DNA from: a virus
Direction: 5' to 3' (one strand)
IMG/VR virus record: IMGVR_UViG_3300027777_000188
Coordinates: 1-20,629 of that record
DNA length: 20,629 bases
The notes under the pieces: generated by a model
The model's database searches: none
Seen by the model: only the letters and a program-made list of their open reading frames with translations
What the model was told of the DNA's origin: nothing
In this document: in pieces, positions 1 to 8,530 of the stretch
How the letters are laid out: every line of letters begins with the position of its first letter
Numbering within the stretch: position 1 is the stretch's first letter
Made by a program: the position numbers and the translations under genes

Positions 1-662
1 AAGAAATATACAAGCGATGAACTGTTTAATGTAAGATAGTTTTCTGCTTTTGTGTAGATTTGATAAGAAGCATTTGCAGATGATTGTTGTACCAATACTT
101 GTAAAGTTGTAGTATCCAGATTTGTTTCTGGTATATTAAACTTGTATTTTGGATTTGATGTAGAATTGACCGTGAACGATAATGTTGACGGAATACCCTG
201 TTTGATACTTACAGAAGGAAATGTTGCTGTATTAGCAGAAACCGCAACTGTCGTTGAGTCGGTTGTAACAAAGTTATAGTTAATACCATCAATAGCTTCT
301 GACATAAAAGTTGTGAACTTTGGAAGTGTCAATGATGCAGCAGATACTTGATTTACAACAAATCTGATTGTGGCTGCTGGAGACAATGATGATTGTGGTA
401 TATAATTTAGTAACTTGGCCTGAGAAACAACTGAACTTCTTTGAATTGCTGAGTCCAAGAACATTTCATTGGCAACCATGTTCAAATAATAGGCATTGTA
501 TTGTGTATTATAGGCCAAAACGTCTAACAATGTAGAAAGCGCAGAGCCTTCATAGTTATAATCTTTTAGTGTATCTTGACTTTGTAAGTAAGTTTTCAGA
601 TTGTTTTTAATTGTATTAAAATCTAAATCTGTCATCAGAATTTGTGAATTAGCACCAGCCAT
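1..662 (-). CDS. gp6: Baseplate wedge protein gp6 (N-terminal part, cut by window edge)
   Basis: Translating the minus strand from the ATG at 662-660 gives about 220 residues, open to the window edge. The start reads MAGANSQILMTDLDFNTIK, followed near residues 45-70 by a block containing LLDVLAYNTQYNAYYLNMV and NEMFLDSA. This block is the hallmark of the N-terminal region of T4-like gp6, the protein that dimerises to form the inner ring of the baseplate wedge and drives baseplate opening. The ATG lies one base after the gp25 stop (TAA-A-ATG), so the two are translationally coupled; gp25 and gp6 are also adjacent in T4. The C-terminal two thirds lie outside the window. Identification rests on remembered family motifs and on synteny. 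Confidence 0.88.
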   Translation of the reverse strand, partial: MAGANSQILMTDLDFNTIKNNLKTYLQSQDTLKDYNYEGSALSTLLDVLAYNTQYNAYYLNMVANEMFLDSAIQRSSVVSQAKLLNYIPQSSLSPAATIRFVVNQVSAASLTLPKFTTFMSEAIDGINYNFVTTDSTTVAVSANTATFPSVSIKQGIPSTLSFTVNSTSNPKYKFNIPETNLDTTTLQVLVQQSSANASYQIYTKAENYLTLNSSSLVYF

Positions 663-663
663 T

Positions 664-1056
664 TTATCTGTTTCTCTCTAAAAGAATTGTTGTTGTTGTT
701 GGTAGCGTTGCATTTTCTATGTAAAATGTTATCGAAACATTATAGGCATTTAAATCTGGTTGTGATGACACTTTGACACTTTGTATTTTAGCTCTAGGTT
801 CATAATTAGTAATCAGATTTGTTATAATAGTTTCCATCGTAGATGCCACAATAGGAGATATGTTTTCAAATAATAGACCAGTAATCTGAGAACCTAGGTC
901 TGGATTGAATAACCTGTCATAGTTCTGAGTATTTAACAGATTTCTAATGGAACGAGAAACCGCCTGAGCATCATAACTTAACGCAACATCTGCCGTCACA
1001 GGTTTCTTGGTAAAAGCGAAATCTATGTCGGAATATATCTTGTTTATGGTTGCCAT
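664..1056 (-). CDS. gp25: Baseplate wedge protein gp25
   Basis: A 130-residue protein of the gp25/GPW family, close to T4 gp25 (132 aa). The family signature near the middle, a conserved EPR inside NYEPRAKIQSVKV (about residues 84-96), is present, as is the preceding FNPDLGSQITGLLFEN segment. gp25 joins the gp6-gp7-gp53 wedge core and is thought to help trigger sheath contraction; its homologue in type VI secretion is TssE. It lies between the unknown 270-aa gene (7-base gap) and gp6. The sequence CATAAATA, resembling a T4 late promoter, sits only a few bases before the start, too close to drive gp25 itself unless the mRNA is almost leaderless. Confidence 0.92.
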   Translation of the reverse strand: MATINKIYSDIDFAFTKKPVTADVALSYDAQAVSRSIRNLLNTQNYDRLFNPDLGSQITGLLFENISPIVASTMETIITNLITNYEPRAKIQSVKVSSQPDLNAYNVSITFYIENATLPTTTTILLERNR

Positions 1057-1063
1057 CTTTTAT

Positions 1064-1876
1064 TTATGAGTTAATCCTGGTCTTTAACTTGTCGGTACCA
1101 ATATAATTATTTAATATATACAACTCGGTTTGACCTGGACTTGAGAATTGTTTGAGTTGGTTATAATTTGATACAATAGCTTGTGAGTTATAATAGAAGT
1201 TCACATCACCGTTTCTACGATTATTCATAAGATTTACTATAACATTTATATTATTAGCAATTGTTGATATTTGATTTGATGTCAAATTACTTGAATATGT
1301 TATTGTAGGTGGTTCTCCTCCACCTGAAGAAGAAGATATACTGTTTGCAATTGTATTTGCGTATGCAATTATTGTATTATATGAAGCATTTAAACTATTA
1401 GCTATTGTTAAACTAGTAAAATTACCCATCATAGGAGCATTATTTTGTATGTTATCAGATTTGGTTACAATCAACATAACAATTTTACTCACACCAATGA
1501 CTGAATTGTATGTTGGTAAAGTAGGTTGATCCAAATCCATACCCGAAACACCAGAAATTCTATTTGTATGAGAGTAAAAACTATTACAAGAAGCTACCAA
1601 AGAATTAGCCGAACTCATAACATTAGACAAATTTGCTACATTATAAGCTCCTGTTATTATAATAATATTATTTGCAATATTCCATATATTTTTTGTAACA
1701 TTACCAACAGGATTTTGAAAATAACCACCAACAGTATTACTGGAAACATCTTCAGTTTGCCAAGTATTTAACAATGATGGCATAGAATTCATTGTATACG
1801 CCACATTTGCGGATAAAGGAGTCACAACATTTGCTGTGTTTGCGGAATCATAACCTAATCTACCAAAAATACTCAT
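1064..1876 (-). CDS. Asn/Ser-rich protein of unknown function in the baseplate operon
   Basis: A 270-residue protein that I do not recognise. It is strongly enriched in Asn, Ser, Thr, Ile and Val, with repeated NxI/NxV patterns such as NIWNIANNIIIITG, TIIAYANTIANS and TIANNINVIVNL, and a short Ser/Gly linker (SSSSGGGEPP) near residue 180. There is no signal peptide or membrane anchor. AAAGGATATAATATG gives a good ribosome binding site for the start at 1876. It sits between the spike beta-helix gene and gp25 in the baseplate operon, so a structural role at the spike or wedge is the reasonable inference. The Asn-rich hydrophobic periodicity could be a fibrous or beta-rich fold, or a coiled coil. 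No enzymatic motif is visible. Confidence 0.75.
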   Translation of the reverse strand: MSIFGRLGYDSANTANVVTPLSANVAYTMNSMPSLLNTWQTEDVSSNTVGGYFQNPVGNVTKNIWNIANNIIIITGAYNVANLSNVMSSANSLVASCNSFYSHTNRISGVSGMDLDQPTLPTYNSVIGVSKIVMLIVTKSDNIQNNAPMMGNFTSLTIANSLNASYNTIIAYANTIANSISSSSGGGEPPTITYSSNLTSNQISTIANNINVIVNLMNNRRNGDVNFYYNSQAIVSNYNQLKQFSSPGQTELYILNNYIGTDKLKTRINS

Positions 1877-1886
1877 ATTATATCCT

Positions 1887-2750
1887 TTAAATCATTGGAC
1901 TTAGTGGTGAACTTGTTGGAAAACCTTTATTTCCAATATGTGCATGAACATCAAATATTGTTGTATTCACCAAATCGGTCATCAAACCGGCACTCATCAA
2001 ACCAAAATTACCAATTGGTGCGTTCACTGAAACGCCGGCATTAATTAAAAGACCAGCATTAATAGTACCTACACAAATAATATTTCCTGGTACAGGTATA
2101 GGAAAACCTACTGCGACTCCACCGAGCATCGTAACAAATCCATCTTTACCTGCACTTATACCACCCAAAGGTGATGTATCAACTCTATTATCAGAATATA
2201 TATTTCCAGCCATAATTTGGCCACGAACCCTCAAGTTTCCATCCGTATTAACACTTCCGCTCTTGATGTGTAAACCACCAGGTCCAGCGCCAGTAGTGAG
2301 TGTCATACCAACTTGAGCAGTTACATCAGAATATCCTTCAACCACTTGTGTGAAGTTTCCTTTAATGTGTTGAGTTACATCACCTTCAATATTTTCAATT
2401 TTATTGCCCATCACTTGCATGTTAATGTCACCAAAAACTGTAATATTTAATTTTTTGGCAAGATTTCCATCATCTACACCAATAGAAATGTTATGGTCAC
2501 CAAGTGTGATTGTATAACCATCACCAAATATTTTATGTACCTCATCACCATTTGGATGCATCTCAATGAATGTATTAGCACGATGTTGTAAACGTACCCT
2601 CTCACGACCTTTAGTATCATCCAATTCAAACATATGACCAGACCTGGTCTGTGTCACATTATTGTATGGATATTTTGGTTGATAATCTGTATTGGCTGCT
2701 GATTCCGGTTCATTCCAGCCCCAAAATGCGTCAGGTTTGTTCATGCCCAT
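1887..2750 (-). CDS. gp5: Baseplate central spike, gp5 C-terminal beta-helix protein
   Basis: A 287-residue protein corresponding to the spike half of T4 gp5. Residues 38-80 (SGHMFELDDTKGRERVRL, then FIEMHPNGDEVHKIFGDGYT) match the segment that leads into the gp5/VgrG beta-helix. Residues 105-145 show octad repeats of the VxGxxxxx type (VFGDINMQ, VMGNKIEN, IEGDVTQH, IKGNFTQV, VEG...), which build the trimeric triangular beta-helix needle. The C-terminus (DVHAHIGNKGFPTSSP) resembles the His-containing tips of spike proteins. There is no lysozyme or OB domain here; the OB domain is in the upstream gene, whose last codons overlap this start by 10 bases. AAGG five bases before the ATG supports the start. 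It probably trimerises as the membrane-piercing tip. Confidence 0.85.
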   Translation of the reverse strand: MGMNKPDAFWGWNEPESAANTDYQPKYPYNNVTQTRSGHMFELDDTKGRERVRLQHRANTFIEMHPNGDEVHKIFGDGYTITLGDHNISIGVDDGNLAKKLNITVFGDINMQVMGNKIENIEGDVTQHIKGNFTQVVEGYSDVTAQVGMTLTTGAGPGGLHIKSGSVNTDGNLRVRGQIMAGNIYSDNRVDTSPLGGISAGKDGFVTMLGGVAVGFPIPVPGNIICVGTINAGLLINAGVSVNAPIGNFGLMSAGLMTDLVNTTIFDVHAHIGNKGFPTSSPLSPMI

Positions 2751-3916
2751 TGTACCTTATTAGGATCAAAATTACTTGCCTCTACCGTTGCCATTATAGT
2801 ATTTGCATTTCCATATGTATTCGAAACATATTGAATAATTGTATTACTGTGGTCTAAATGTGGATCTGTAAATATACCTTTTAAATTATCTGGTATAACT
2901 ATTGAATCAAGTTCGCTTTGTTGTTTACCAAGTAACTCATCAGCACCAGCCTGAATAGATTTACCCAATGTATCTATTGTAGCACCAATTTGACCTGGCA
3001 CTGCTGCTACTTGTGCAACAAATGCTTTAGCACCATTCAAGAATCTCGTTATACAATCTTGTACCATTGCTAAGAATCTTGCTGGTAAACTTTGTAAATA
3101 TGTAATAATATCATTGATATTTTTAACCAAATAATATATAGTTGCTGCTATCTCAACATATTCAGCAATATCTTTTATGAAGTCATTGATATCCTGAAGT
3201 GTGGCAGTAACTTTGGCGTAAATAATTGATGATACTCCGGTTGGATCAAAACTTATTGCTGCTATTATTCCTTTTATAGCTAATGTAATAGTATCGTTTA
3301 ATTTTTTAATTAAGAAAGCAATAAAGTTAGCAGCATTATTTTTACCTTTTTTAATAGCTTGAGTGATTGCCGTTACTGGATTGATAAGACCACCTAATCC
3401 AATATCAAATTGAAATTGATATCTAAAATCACAAACATGACTTAGTGCTGAGTTTGTTAATGATATACCTGTACCAGCAACAATACCTCTTGAAATATAT
3501 GAGTTGGTTGTTGGATTCTTTTTGGCCGTTTCAGCAATTGCATCTGGCATAGCAGGCGCATCTGGTTCAGCTTCTTTACCTGGAAACAAAGGTTGTGGTG
3601 AGAAACCTATGTTTGTGTTCCATGGATTTTCTGCCAAGTTTCTAATTCCAGGTAATATTGAAACAATATATGGATTCTGTGTAGATTCACCGTCACTAAA
3701 ATAACCAGTAACATAAGCACCTGGTTCAGGTACATTAAATGAACCTGACATATTTGGTCCTGTCATTAATGTAGACCAAGGCAAGGCCGCTGTAGGTAAA
3801 GAAATCAAATCTTCAGTATGATAACCAAAGATACGAACTTTCACACGACCGAGTTGTAATGGATCATCAATGTTTTCTACAACACCGATCCATGATTTAC
3901 CAATAAAATTATTCAT
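2741..3916 (-). CDS. gp5: Baseplate hub protein, gp5 N-terminal OB-fold with long helical C-terminus
   Basis: A 391-residue protein whose first roughly 95 residues are the OB-fold of gp5/VgrG: WIGVVENIDDPLQLGRVKVR, then LPWSTLMTGPNMSG and YVTGYFSDGESTQNPYIVSI. In T4 this domain sits on gp27 and is followed by a lysozyme and a beta-helix in one chain. Here a Pro/Ala linker (about residues 105-130) leads instead to a long Ile/Ala-rich helical region (about 170-340: AIKKGKNNAANFIAFLIKKL, IIAAISFDP, IAEYVEIAATIYYLVK). No lysozyme catalytic region is seen. The beta-helix is the next gene. The helical half is amphipathic to hydrophobic and might cap the tube lumen or act on the host membrane; that part is inference. 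The start at 3916 overlaps the end of the gp27-like gene by eight bases. Confidence 0.82.
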   Translation of the reverse strand: MNNFIGKSWIGVVENIDDPLQLGRVKVRIFGYHTEDLISLPTAALPWSTLMTGPNMSGSFNVPEPGAYVTGYFSDGESTQNPYIVSILPGIRNLAENPWNTNIGFSPQPLFPGKEAEPDAPAMPDAIAETAKKNPTTNSYISRGIVAGTGISLTNSALSHVCDFRYQFQFDIGLGGLINPVTAITQAIKKGKNNAANFIAFLIKKLNDTITLAIKGIIAAISFDPTGVSSIIYAKVTATLQDINDFIKDIAEYVEIAATIYYLVKNINDIITYLQSLPARFLAMVQDCITRFLNGAKAFVAQVAAVPGQIGATIDTLGKSIQAGADELLGKQQSELDSIVIPDNLKGIFTDPHLDHSNTIIQYVSNTYGNANTIMATVEASNFDPNKVQWA

Positions 3917-5267
3917 TTTTTGCTGTTGAACTGTTTGTTGAACCTATTGGAGTTTCGTAACTCTCTTTTGCTAATTCCATAATTGTCTGATAAGCACCTT
4001 GTGATTGTAATACATGACGTACAGCATTCACCAAATACTTACCTGAGTAGTATGGATCTAATTCTTTTTTATCACCAGATGATGATAAATTATATATGTT
4101 AAAGACCACAGTCTTACCGACAGTAAGTCCTGGATCACCAGGAACAACCACCTTCAACAATGTAAAGTTGGCTAAGCCAATCTGTGCTGTTCTATTTGGA
4201 ACGTAATTCTCAACATATACATCATTTGCAACAGAACCTGGTGAATCCTTTATGTATGGTACTTTATATTGTTCCGAATTACCAACCATAACTTTTACCA
4301 CACTCTTTGAATTCTGAGTTGTTTTAAGACCAAATCTATTTGTATCGTTTATTGAAATACCATTACCTGCACCATTCATTGGTGTTGCGGTGTTTTTTTT
4401 GTATGTATCATAGTTAAAATCTGTAATCTTAAATGACCGAGTTAGTGGGTCAACTGATATCAATCTGTTTGCATATGTACCAGAAGATATGTCATTTAAA
4501 ACATCAAAAGATTTAACAAATTCATAATCCAAAACTGTTCTTATCTTCTCTTCCATTGGCATTTCATGGTTTATCTGCTGAACTTTGTAAGTATTATATG
4601 GATCTGCTGCCATCAAAGTTCTTAATGACTTGAAGTTGAAACCTTCTTTGTTTTCAAAGAATAACATATCAGCGCCAGCAGGCTTCTGTGTCTCAGGTCT
4701 TGCATAGGTAGACAACCAACTTATTGCTTCAAATGGTTTTAATGTGTTGAGGTTGAAATTATAGAGTCCTCTAGTGTTCTCAATATTGAGTTTCTTTTTG
4801 ATTTTTAAATCAGTTTGTAATATTCTTGTTACAGTCTTGTATATTTCTTCACCACCATCTGGTGCACCTTTTTGTAACTTAATAGATTCAGATAACATTA
4901 ATTCTTCAGAACAGAAATGTAATGTTATTTCTTCCGCTCTGTGATTACCAACCTGTTTTCTACTACTTGTATATATTCTAAAGGTTCTTGATATGTTTTC
5001 TGTGGATGATTTAACTCTACCAAAATTCATTCGTAAATATTCATAACCTAAGAGTTGAAATTTTTGTAATAGACCTTGGCCGTCATATAATGTAGCAGAG
5101 CCAGACACAGAGAAACTATATAAATCTTCAAAATAAGAAATTTCTGTAACCAACTTTTGAACTAATATTTCTTGGCCTGTATGTGAAATGATAGTTAAAT
5201 CATTTATACTTGCACTTTGTGAATAAAATAAACCACTCTCTGGTGGTGTAGTTGTTGTTTCAGCCAT
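3909..5267 (-). CDS. gp27-like baseplate hub protein
   Basis: A 452-residue protein between gp53 and the gp5 OB protein, the place expected for the hub ring that carries the spike. The opening (SINDLTIISHTGQEILVQKL, then TEISYFEDLYSFSVSGSATL) and the later GLYNFNLNTLKPFEAISWLS fit the tandem beta-barrel layout of gp27/gpD/VgrG hub proteins. Hub proteins of this kind form the trimeric adaptor between the six-fold tail tube and the three-fold spike. Direct resemblance to T4 gp27 is weak by eye; order and partner genes carry much of the weight. The start ATG follows the gp53 stop with one base between (TAAGATG), within an AGGTAAG Shine-Dalgarno-like context. The C-terminus is a Ser/Thr-rich tail. 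Confidence 0.72.
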   Translation of the reverse strand: MAETTTTPPESGLFYSQSASINDLTIISHTGQEILVQKLVTEISYFEDLYSFSVSGSATLYDGQGLLQKFQLLGYEYLRMNFGRVKSSTENISRTFRIYTSSRKQVGNHRAEEITLHFCSEELMLSESIKLQKGAPDGGEEIYKTVTRILQTDLKIKKKLNIENTRGLYNFNLNTLKPFEAISWLSTYARPETQKPAGADMLFFENKEGFNFKSLRTLMAADPYNTYKVQQINHEMPMEEKIRTVLDYEFVKSFDVLNDISSGTYANRLISVDPLTRSFKITDFNYDTYKKNTATPMNGAGNGISINDTNRFGLKTTQNSKSVVKVMVGNSEQYKVPYIKDSPGSVANDVYVENYVPNRTAQIGLANFTLLKVVVPGDPGLTVGKTVVFNIYNLSSSGDKKELDPYYSGKYLVNAVRHVLQSQGAYQTIMELAKESYETPIGSTNSSTAKNE

Positions 5268-5268
5268 C

Positions 5269-5865
5269 TTACCTCATCAAAGTTCGTAGTTCTATCTCAA
5301 ATTCATTAACATAATTTTTATTCAATAACTGAATATTTCTTTTTGATTCATTCAATTCTAATTCATACGTGTAATAATCAACGGCTCTACCACTTGTTTT
5401 CACTGATACTTTTCCTGTTGGTAATGTGTATGTTGATGTGGCAGATACAAGACTATTGTATGTGTTTTGACTTATCACAATCGTGTTTTTAGATATTGTA
5501 TTAGTTGATACATCAGTTTGTTCAACTATTTTTTCGTAATGATGTGCTGTTGAATATGGATTAAATGCCGTATACTTATCAACAATATATTTCTGAAAAT
5601 TATTTCCACTTAGTGGCCAATCCCATTGTGGATCAATTATTCGATTTGCAAACAGAACAATCCAGTAACGATAAGAGTCGTTGTAATACTTATGTGCAAC
5701 GATTTCTGGTGTATCACCTTCTTGTATGTCATATGTGTAGTATAACAAAGGACTTTTTAATGCTTCTGGTAGAATGTTGGCACGTGCCAGAAGATTTGTC
5801 AGAACTATGGTACCACCATTATAATTTGTGGATAATATCTTTGGTAATGTATTAAAGTATTTCAT
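5269..5865 (-). CDS. gp53: Baseplate wedge protein gp53
   Basis: A 198-residue protein, close to T4 gp53 (196 aa). Residues 42-85 carry the family's most conserved block: YYTYDIQEGDTPEIVAHKYY, followed by YWIVLFANRIIDPQWDWPL. The block is a LysM-like fold used here structurally. In T4, gp53 clamps neighbouring wedges together through gp6 and gp25. The start at 5865 has AAGG nine bases upstream and follows the gp48 stop by one base. The gene order gp48-gp53-hub-gp5 differs from T4, where 53 and 5 are adjacent and 48 lies elsewhere, but the same functional set is gathered in one operon. Confidence 0.92.
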   Translation of the reverse strand: MKYFNTLPKILSTNYNGGTIVLTNLLARANILPEALKSPLLYYTYDIQEGDTPEIVAHKYYNDSYRYWIVLFANRIIDPQWDWPLSGNNFQKYIVDKYTAFNPYSTAHHYEKIVEQTDVSTNTISKNTIVISQNTYNSLVSATSTYTLPTGKVSVKTSGRAVDYYTYELELNESKRNIQLLNKNYVNEFEIELRTLMR

Positions 5866-5866
5866 T

Positions 5867-6880
5867 TTAATAACCTTGTTCTATCTTAGCTCTATCAACA
5901 AGCACAGTTTCTTTGAAGCTCAAGTCCATTGTAGTTTGTGTTGGTTGTCCATCTTTATATGATGACCATCCGTTTGGTGCATAATTTACAGTCACATTTT
6001 GTAATACACAATCTGTTAACTTGTTGATGTTTGGATTTACTCTACCATCTTTTCTGAAAGATAAATTAAAAACACCAGGTGGTGTATAGAAGAATCCAGC
6101 AGCACCTGTAACGATAGTTGGTGCAGCATATGACCTGAATAGTTTAATTATTTTCTGAACCTGTTGTGCTTCCCGAGCAGACTTTGGTGAAAATGTAAAA
6201 GACATTTCAAATGTTCTGAAATCTATACCCTGAAATAAGACCTGTGATTGTGGATTAAAAGCATAACCCATTTTGTTTAATGCTAACTTTGCCGCCGGAT
6301 TATCCATCACACTTTGCACAAATCCAGGAACCTTTCCGAGTATTCCAGGCAAAGAAGAGGCCGCACCCATTATTGTTTCTTCATTATAATCGGCAACATA
6401 CTGGAAACTCAAAGAATCTGGCATATACAAGGACACAACTGCTTTCAATTCTTTCTGTACACTCATCAACTCAGCTGCTGTTGTTCCAAAAGCGTTACCG
6501 TTCAAAAGACTTGTTACACCATTTTTAACATCTGTTCCTAATTGAGTGAGTGCTGCTTCCGCTTGAGCATCAGTCATAGCATTGAGTTCTTTTACTTTAT
6601 TACCTACAGCGGTTCCTACTTCTGTTGCAGTTTTAACTGAATAGTCTATAACATCTTGTATAGATTTAGATTTTGGTTGAGATATTTCAAAAATAATAGC
6701 ATGACCTTTACCCACAGAATTCAAATCTGCCGGATATTGTATAGAATTATAGTTATATATGGATTGAAATAATGATCCTAGGGGTCCACTAGCAAAATCT
6801 GATGCTGATTTTGCGGCATCACTTTGTATATCTGATCCGTTTACATAATTAACCGATTGTGGGTCGTTTGGTTCTGCCAT
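5867..6880 (-). CDS. gp48: Baseplate tail tube cap gp48
   Basis: A 337-residue protein (T4 gp48 is 364 aa). The C-terminal third has the conserved block of this family: FRKDGRVNPNINKLTDCVLQ, NVTVNYAPNGWSSYKDGQPT and TMDLSFKETVLVDRAKIEQG. The middle (SLSFQYVADYNEETI; QGIDFRTFEMSFTFSPKSAR) is the tube-like beta-barrel region. gp48 sits on the hub and, with gp54, starts polymerisation of the tail tube. It is the first gene of the leftward operon and faces gp4 across a 35-bp divergent gap. No strong Shine-Dalgarno is seen; CATAAATA at 6911-6918 on this strand is a candidate late promoter. Confidence 0.85.
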   Translation of the reverse strand: MAEPNDPQSVNYVNGSDIQSDAAKSASDFASGPLGSLFQSIYNYNSIQYPADLNSVGKGHAIIFEISQPKSKSIQDVIDYSVKTATEVGTAVGNKVKELNAMTDAQAEAALTQLGTDVKNGVTSLLNGNAFGTTAAELMSVQKELKAVVSLYMPDSLSFQYVADYNEETIMGAASSLPGILGKVPGFVQSVMDNPAAKLALNKMGYAFNPQSQVLFQGIDFRTFEMSFTFSPKSAREAQQVQKIIKLFRSYAAPTIVTGAAGFFYTPPGVFNLSFRKDGRVNPNINKLTDCVLQNVTVNYAPNGWSSYKDGQPTQTTMDLSFKETVLVDRAKIEQGY

Positions 6881-6910
6881 GTTCTGTCTTTATGAAGAAG
6901 TTATATATAC

Positions 6911-6918
6911 TATTTATG
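6911..6918 (-). promoter_or_regulatory. Candidate T4-type late promoter for the baseplate operon
   Basis: CATAAATA on the minus strand differs at one position from the T4 late consensus TATAAATA and lies about 30 bases upstream of the gp48 start, leaving a short leader of about 25 nt. It overlaps the first codon of gp4 on the other strand. The call is based on motif resemblance only. Confidence 0.35.
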
Positions 6919-7350
6919 GCGTATTCAGGAACATTTAGACCTACAAATCCTCACAAATATGTTGGGGACCATACAAAAATCATATACCGCTCTTCATGGG
7001 AATGTAGAGTGATGAACTGGCTCGACAAAAATCCAAACATTATATCTTGGGCTTCAGAAGAGGTAATCATTCCTTACAGGTCTCCAGTAGATGGTAGAAT
7101 GCACAGATATTTTCCTGATTTCGTAGTTAAATCCCGTGGAAAAGATGGTTCAACCAAGACTATGATGATTGAGGTCAAGCCAAAGAAACAAACTATGGAA
7201 CCAGAAAAAAAGAAACGAGTTACCAAACAATACATCAACGAGGTGGTTACATGGGGTGTCAATCAATCTAAATGGAAAGCTGCCACAGAATACTGCCTTG
7301 ACCGTGGTTGGCAGTTCATGTTAATGACAGAAGACCATCTAGGCCTCTAA
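6916..7350 (+). CDS. gp4: Head completion nuclease gp4
   Basis: Starting at the internal ATG 6916 gives 144 residues beginning MAYSGTFRPTNPHKYVGD, close to T4 gp4 (150 aa). It shows a PD-(D/E)XK nuclease core: E29 in YRSSWECR, D68 in RYFPDFVV and E86-x-K88 in MMIEVKPKK. T4 gp4 is required after packaging to complete the head before tail joining, probably by trimming DNA ends. A longer reading from 6859 would run back into the start of gp48 and add 19 residues absent from the family, so I reject it. The gene opens the rightward block and is followed by the gp2-like gene, the same pairing as in T4 (2-4). Confidence 0.9.
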   Translation: MAYSGTFRPTNPHKYVGDHTKIIYRSSWECRVMNWLDKNPNIISWASEEVIIPYRSPVDGRMHRYFPDFVVKSRGKDGSTKTMMIEVKPKKQTMEPEKKKRVTKQYINEVVTWGVNQSKWKAATEYCLDRGWQFMLMTEDHLGL

Positions 7351-7361
7351 CTAAATAGTCC

Positions 7362-7982
7362 ATGACAATAAGACCTTCAATACTCACTACATTATCCGAA
7401 CAAAAAGCCGAACTCAGCTATCAAACAAATAGTCGAGAGTCTTACAAATGGCTCATGCAGAAGATTGGTAACTTGAGAAATCCAACAGTATCATCTGCCT
7501 TGATGACTAAAGAGAAACATCGCTATGTAAGACCAAGCGACCGACAAAAGTTTTTGATGGGTGGTTTATACTTTTTTGTGTATGATCCAAAAGGTAAGGC
7601 AGAATTGCCGTATTATGACAGATTTCCATTGGTTATACCACTTAAACGAACACCTGATGGTTTTATAGGCCTTAACCTACATTACTTACCACTTAGATAT
7701 CGTATCAATTTCCTCAAAAAATTGTTACCACTTGCTATCTATAATGACGAGGATGAGATTAAGAGAATCCGAATCACTTATCCGATACTGGATGCGTCAT
7801 CCAAGTACAAGGAATTTAGGCCTTGTATCAAACAGTACCTTTACAGTCATGTGAAGTCCAGGATTCTTTCGGTTGAACATAATGAATGGGATATTGCGGT
7901 ATTCTTACCAATACAACAATTTAAGAAAGCCAAGCCACAAGAAGTGTGGAAAGATTCAGTTAACGAAATAAGGAACTCATAA
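7362..7982 (+). CDS. gp2: Probable DNA end protector gp2
   Basis: A 206-residue protein next to gp4. The central segment FLMGGLYFFVYDPKGKAELP, then YYDRFPLVIPL and GFIGLNLHYLPLRYRINFLK, matches my recollection of the conserved core in marine and freshwater T4-like phages annotated as gp2, the protein that binds the ends of packaged DNA and shields them from RecBCD. T4 gp2 is longer (274 aa). Basic residues are frequent (RYVRPSDRQK; EIKRIRITY), which fits DNA binding. The start has no clear Shine-Dalgarno; CTAAATA sits at 7351-7357, immediately before it. The stop overlaps the next ATG (TAATG). The family is fairly sure, the exact function less so. Confidence 0.65.
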   Translation: MTIRPSILTTLSEQKAELSYQTNSRESYKWLMQKIGNLRNPTVSSALMTKEKHRYVRPSDRQKFLMGGLYFFVYDPKGKAELPYYDRFPLVIPLKRTPDGFIGLNLHYLPLRYRINFLKKLLPLAIYNDEDEIKRIRITYPILDASSKYKEFRPCIKQYLYSHVKSRILSVEHNEWDIAVFLPIQQFKKAKPQEVWKDSVNEIRNS

Positions 7983-8512
7983 TGGCCGGATCAATTAGTG
8001 CCTTTAAATCCAGTTTTAGAACCGACTTAGCAAGACCTAACAAGTTTGATATTATCATTCCTTTACCTGTTGTCTTGTTTGCTGCACCTTTGGTTACCAG
8101 TAGAACACTCTCATATCGTTGTGAGGCTACTACTCTACCAGGAAAAACATTTGAGATGCATGAACAAAAGACCTATGGTCCAATAGAAAAGCATCCACAT
8201 TTAGTGTCATATACAGACATTGATGTAACAATATTGATGGACGATGATATGAAACAGAAGTATGCCTTTGATGCATGGTTTAATTATATCAACTCTAGAT
8301 TTGACAATAACTACAATTACAAAGACGAATATTCAACAATAATTACAATCAATCAATATAATGTGACAAACAAATTGTCCTATTCTGTTGATTTATATGA
8401 GGCATTTCCTACATCTATGAACCAGATGGATTTGGATTGGAGTAATGACGGCGTACATAAACTGTCCGTTACATTTGCATATACTTATTGGAGAAACAAT
8501 TCTCTATTTTGA
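7982..8512 (+). CDS. T4 tail-tube family protein (gp19/gp54-like)
   Basis: A 176-residue protein with the features of the T4 tail-tube fold. There is an N-terminal ARPNKFDIIIPLP strand, a YRCEATTLPGKTFEMHEQ segment, and a C-terminal YSVDLYEAFPTSMNQMDLDW followed by LSVTFAYTYW, which is the most conserved part of gp19-type tube proteins. T4 gp19 is 163 aa and gp54, the tube initiator, 320 aa, so length favours a gp19-type tube subunit. Position just before the tail assembly chaperone gene would suit either the main tube protein or an initiator. Its ATG overlaps the preceding stop, with AAGGAA eight bases upstream. Confidence 0.75.
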   Translation: MAGSISAFKSSFRTDLARPNKFDIIIPLPVVLFAAPLVTSRTLSYRCEATTLPGKTFEMHEQKTYGPIEKHPHLVSYTDIDVTILMDDDMKQKYAFDAWFNYINSRFDNNYNYKDEYSTIITINQYNVTNKLSYSVDLYEAFPTSMNQMDLDWSNDGVHKLSVTFAYTYWRNNSLF

Positions 8513-8530
8513 TTTAATTAAGGAGTTATT

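Noticed and set aside
6859-6915. A longer gp4 starting at 6859.
   Set aside because: It would overlap the divergent gp48 start and adds residues not typical of the family; MAYSGTFRPTNP is the usual start.
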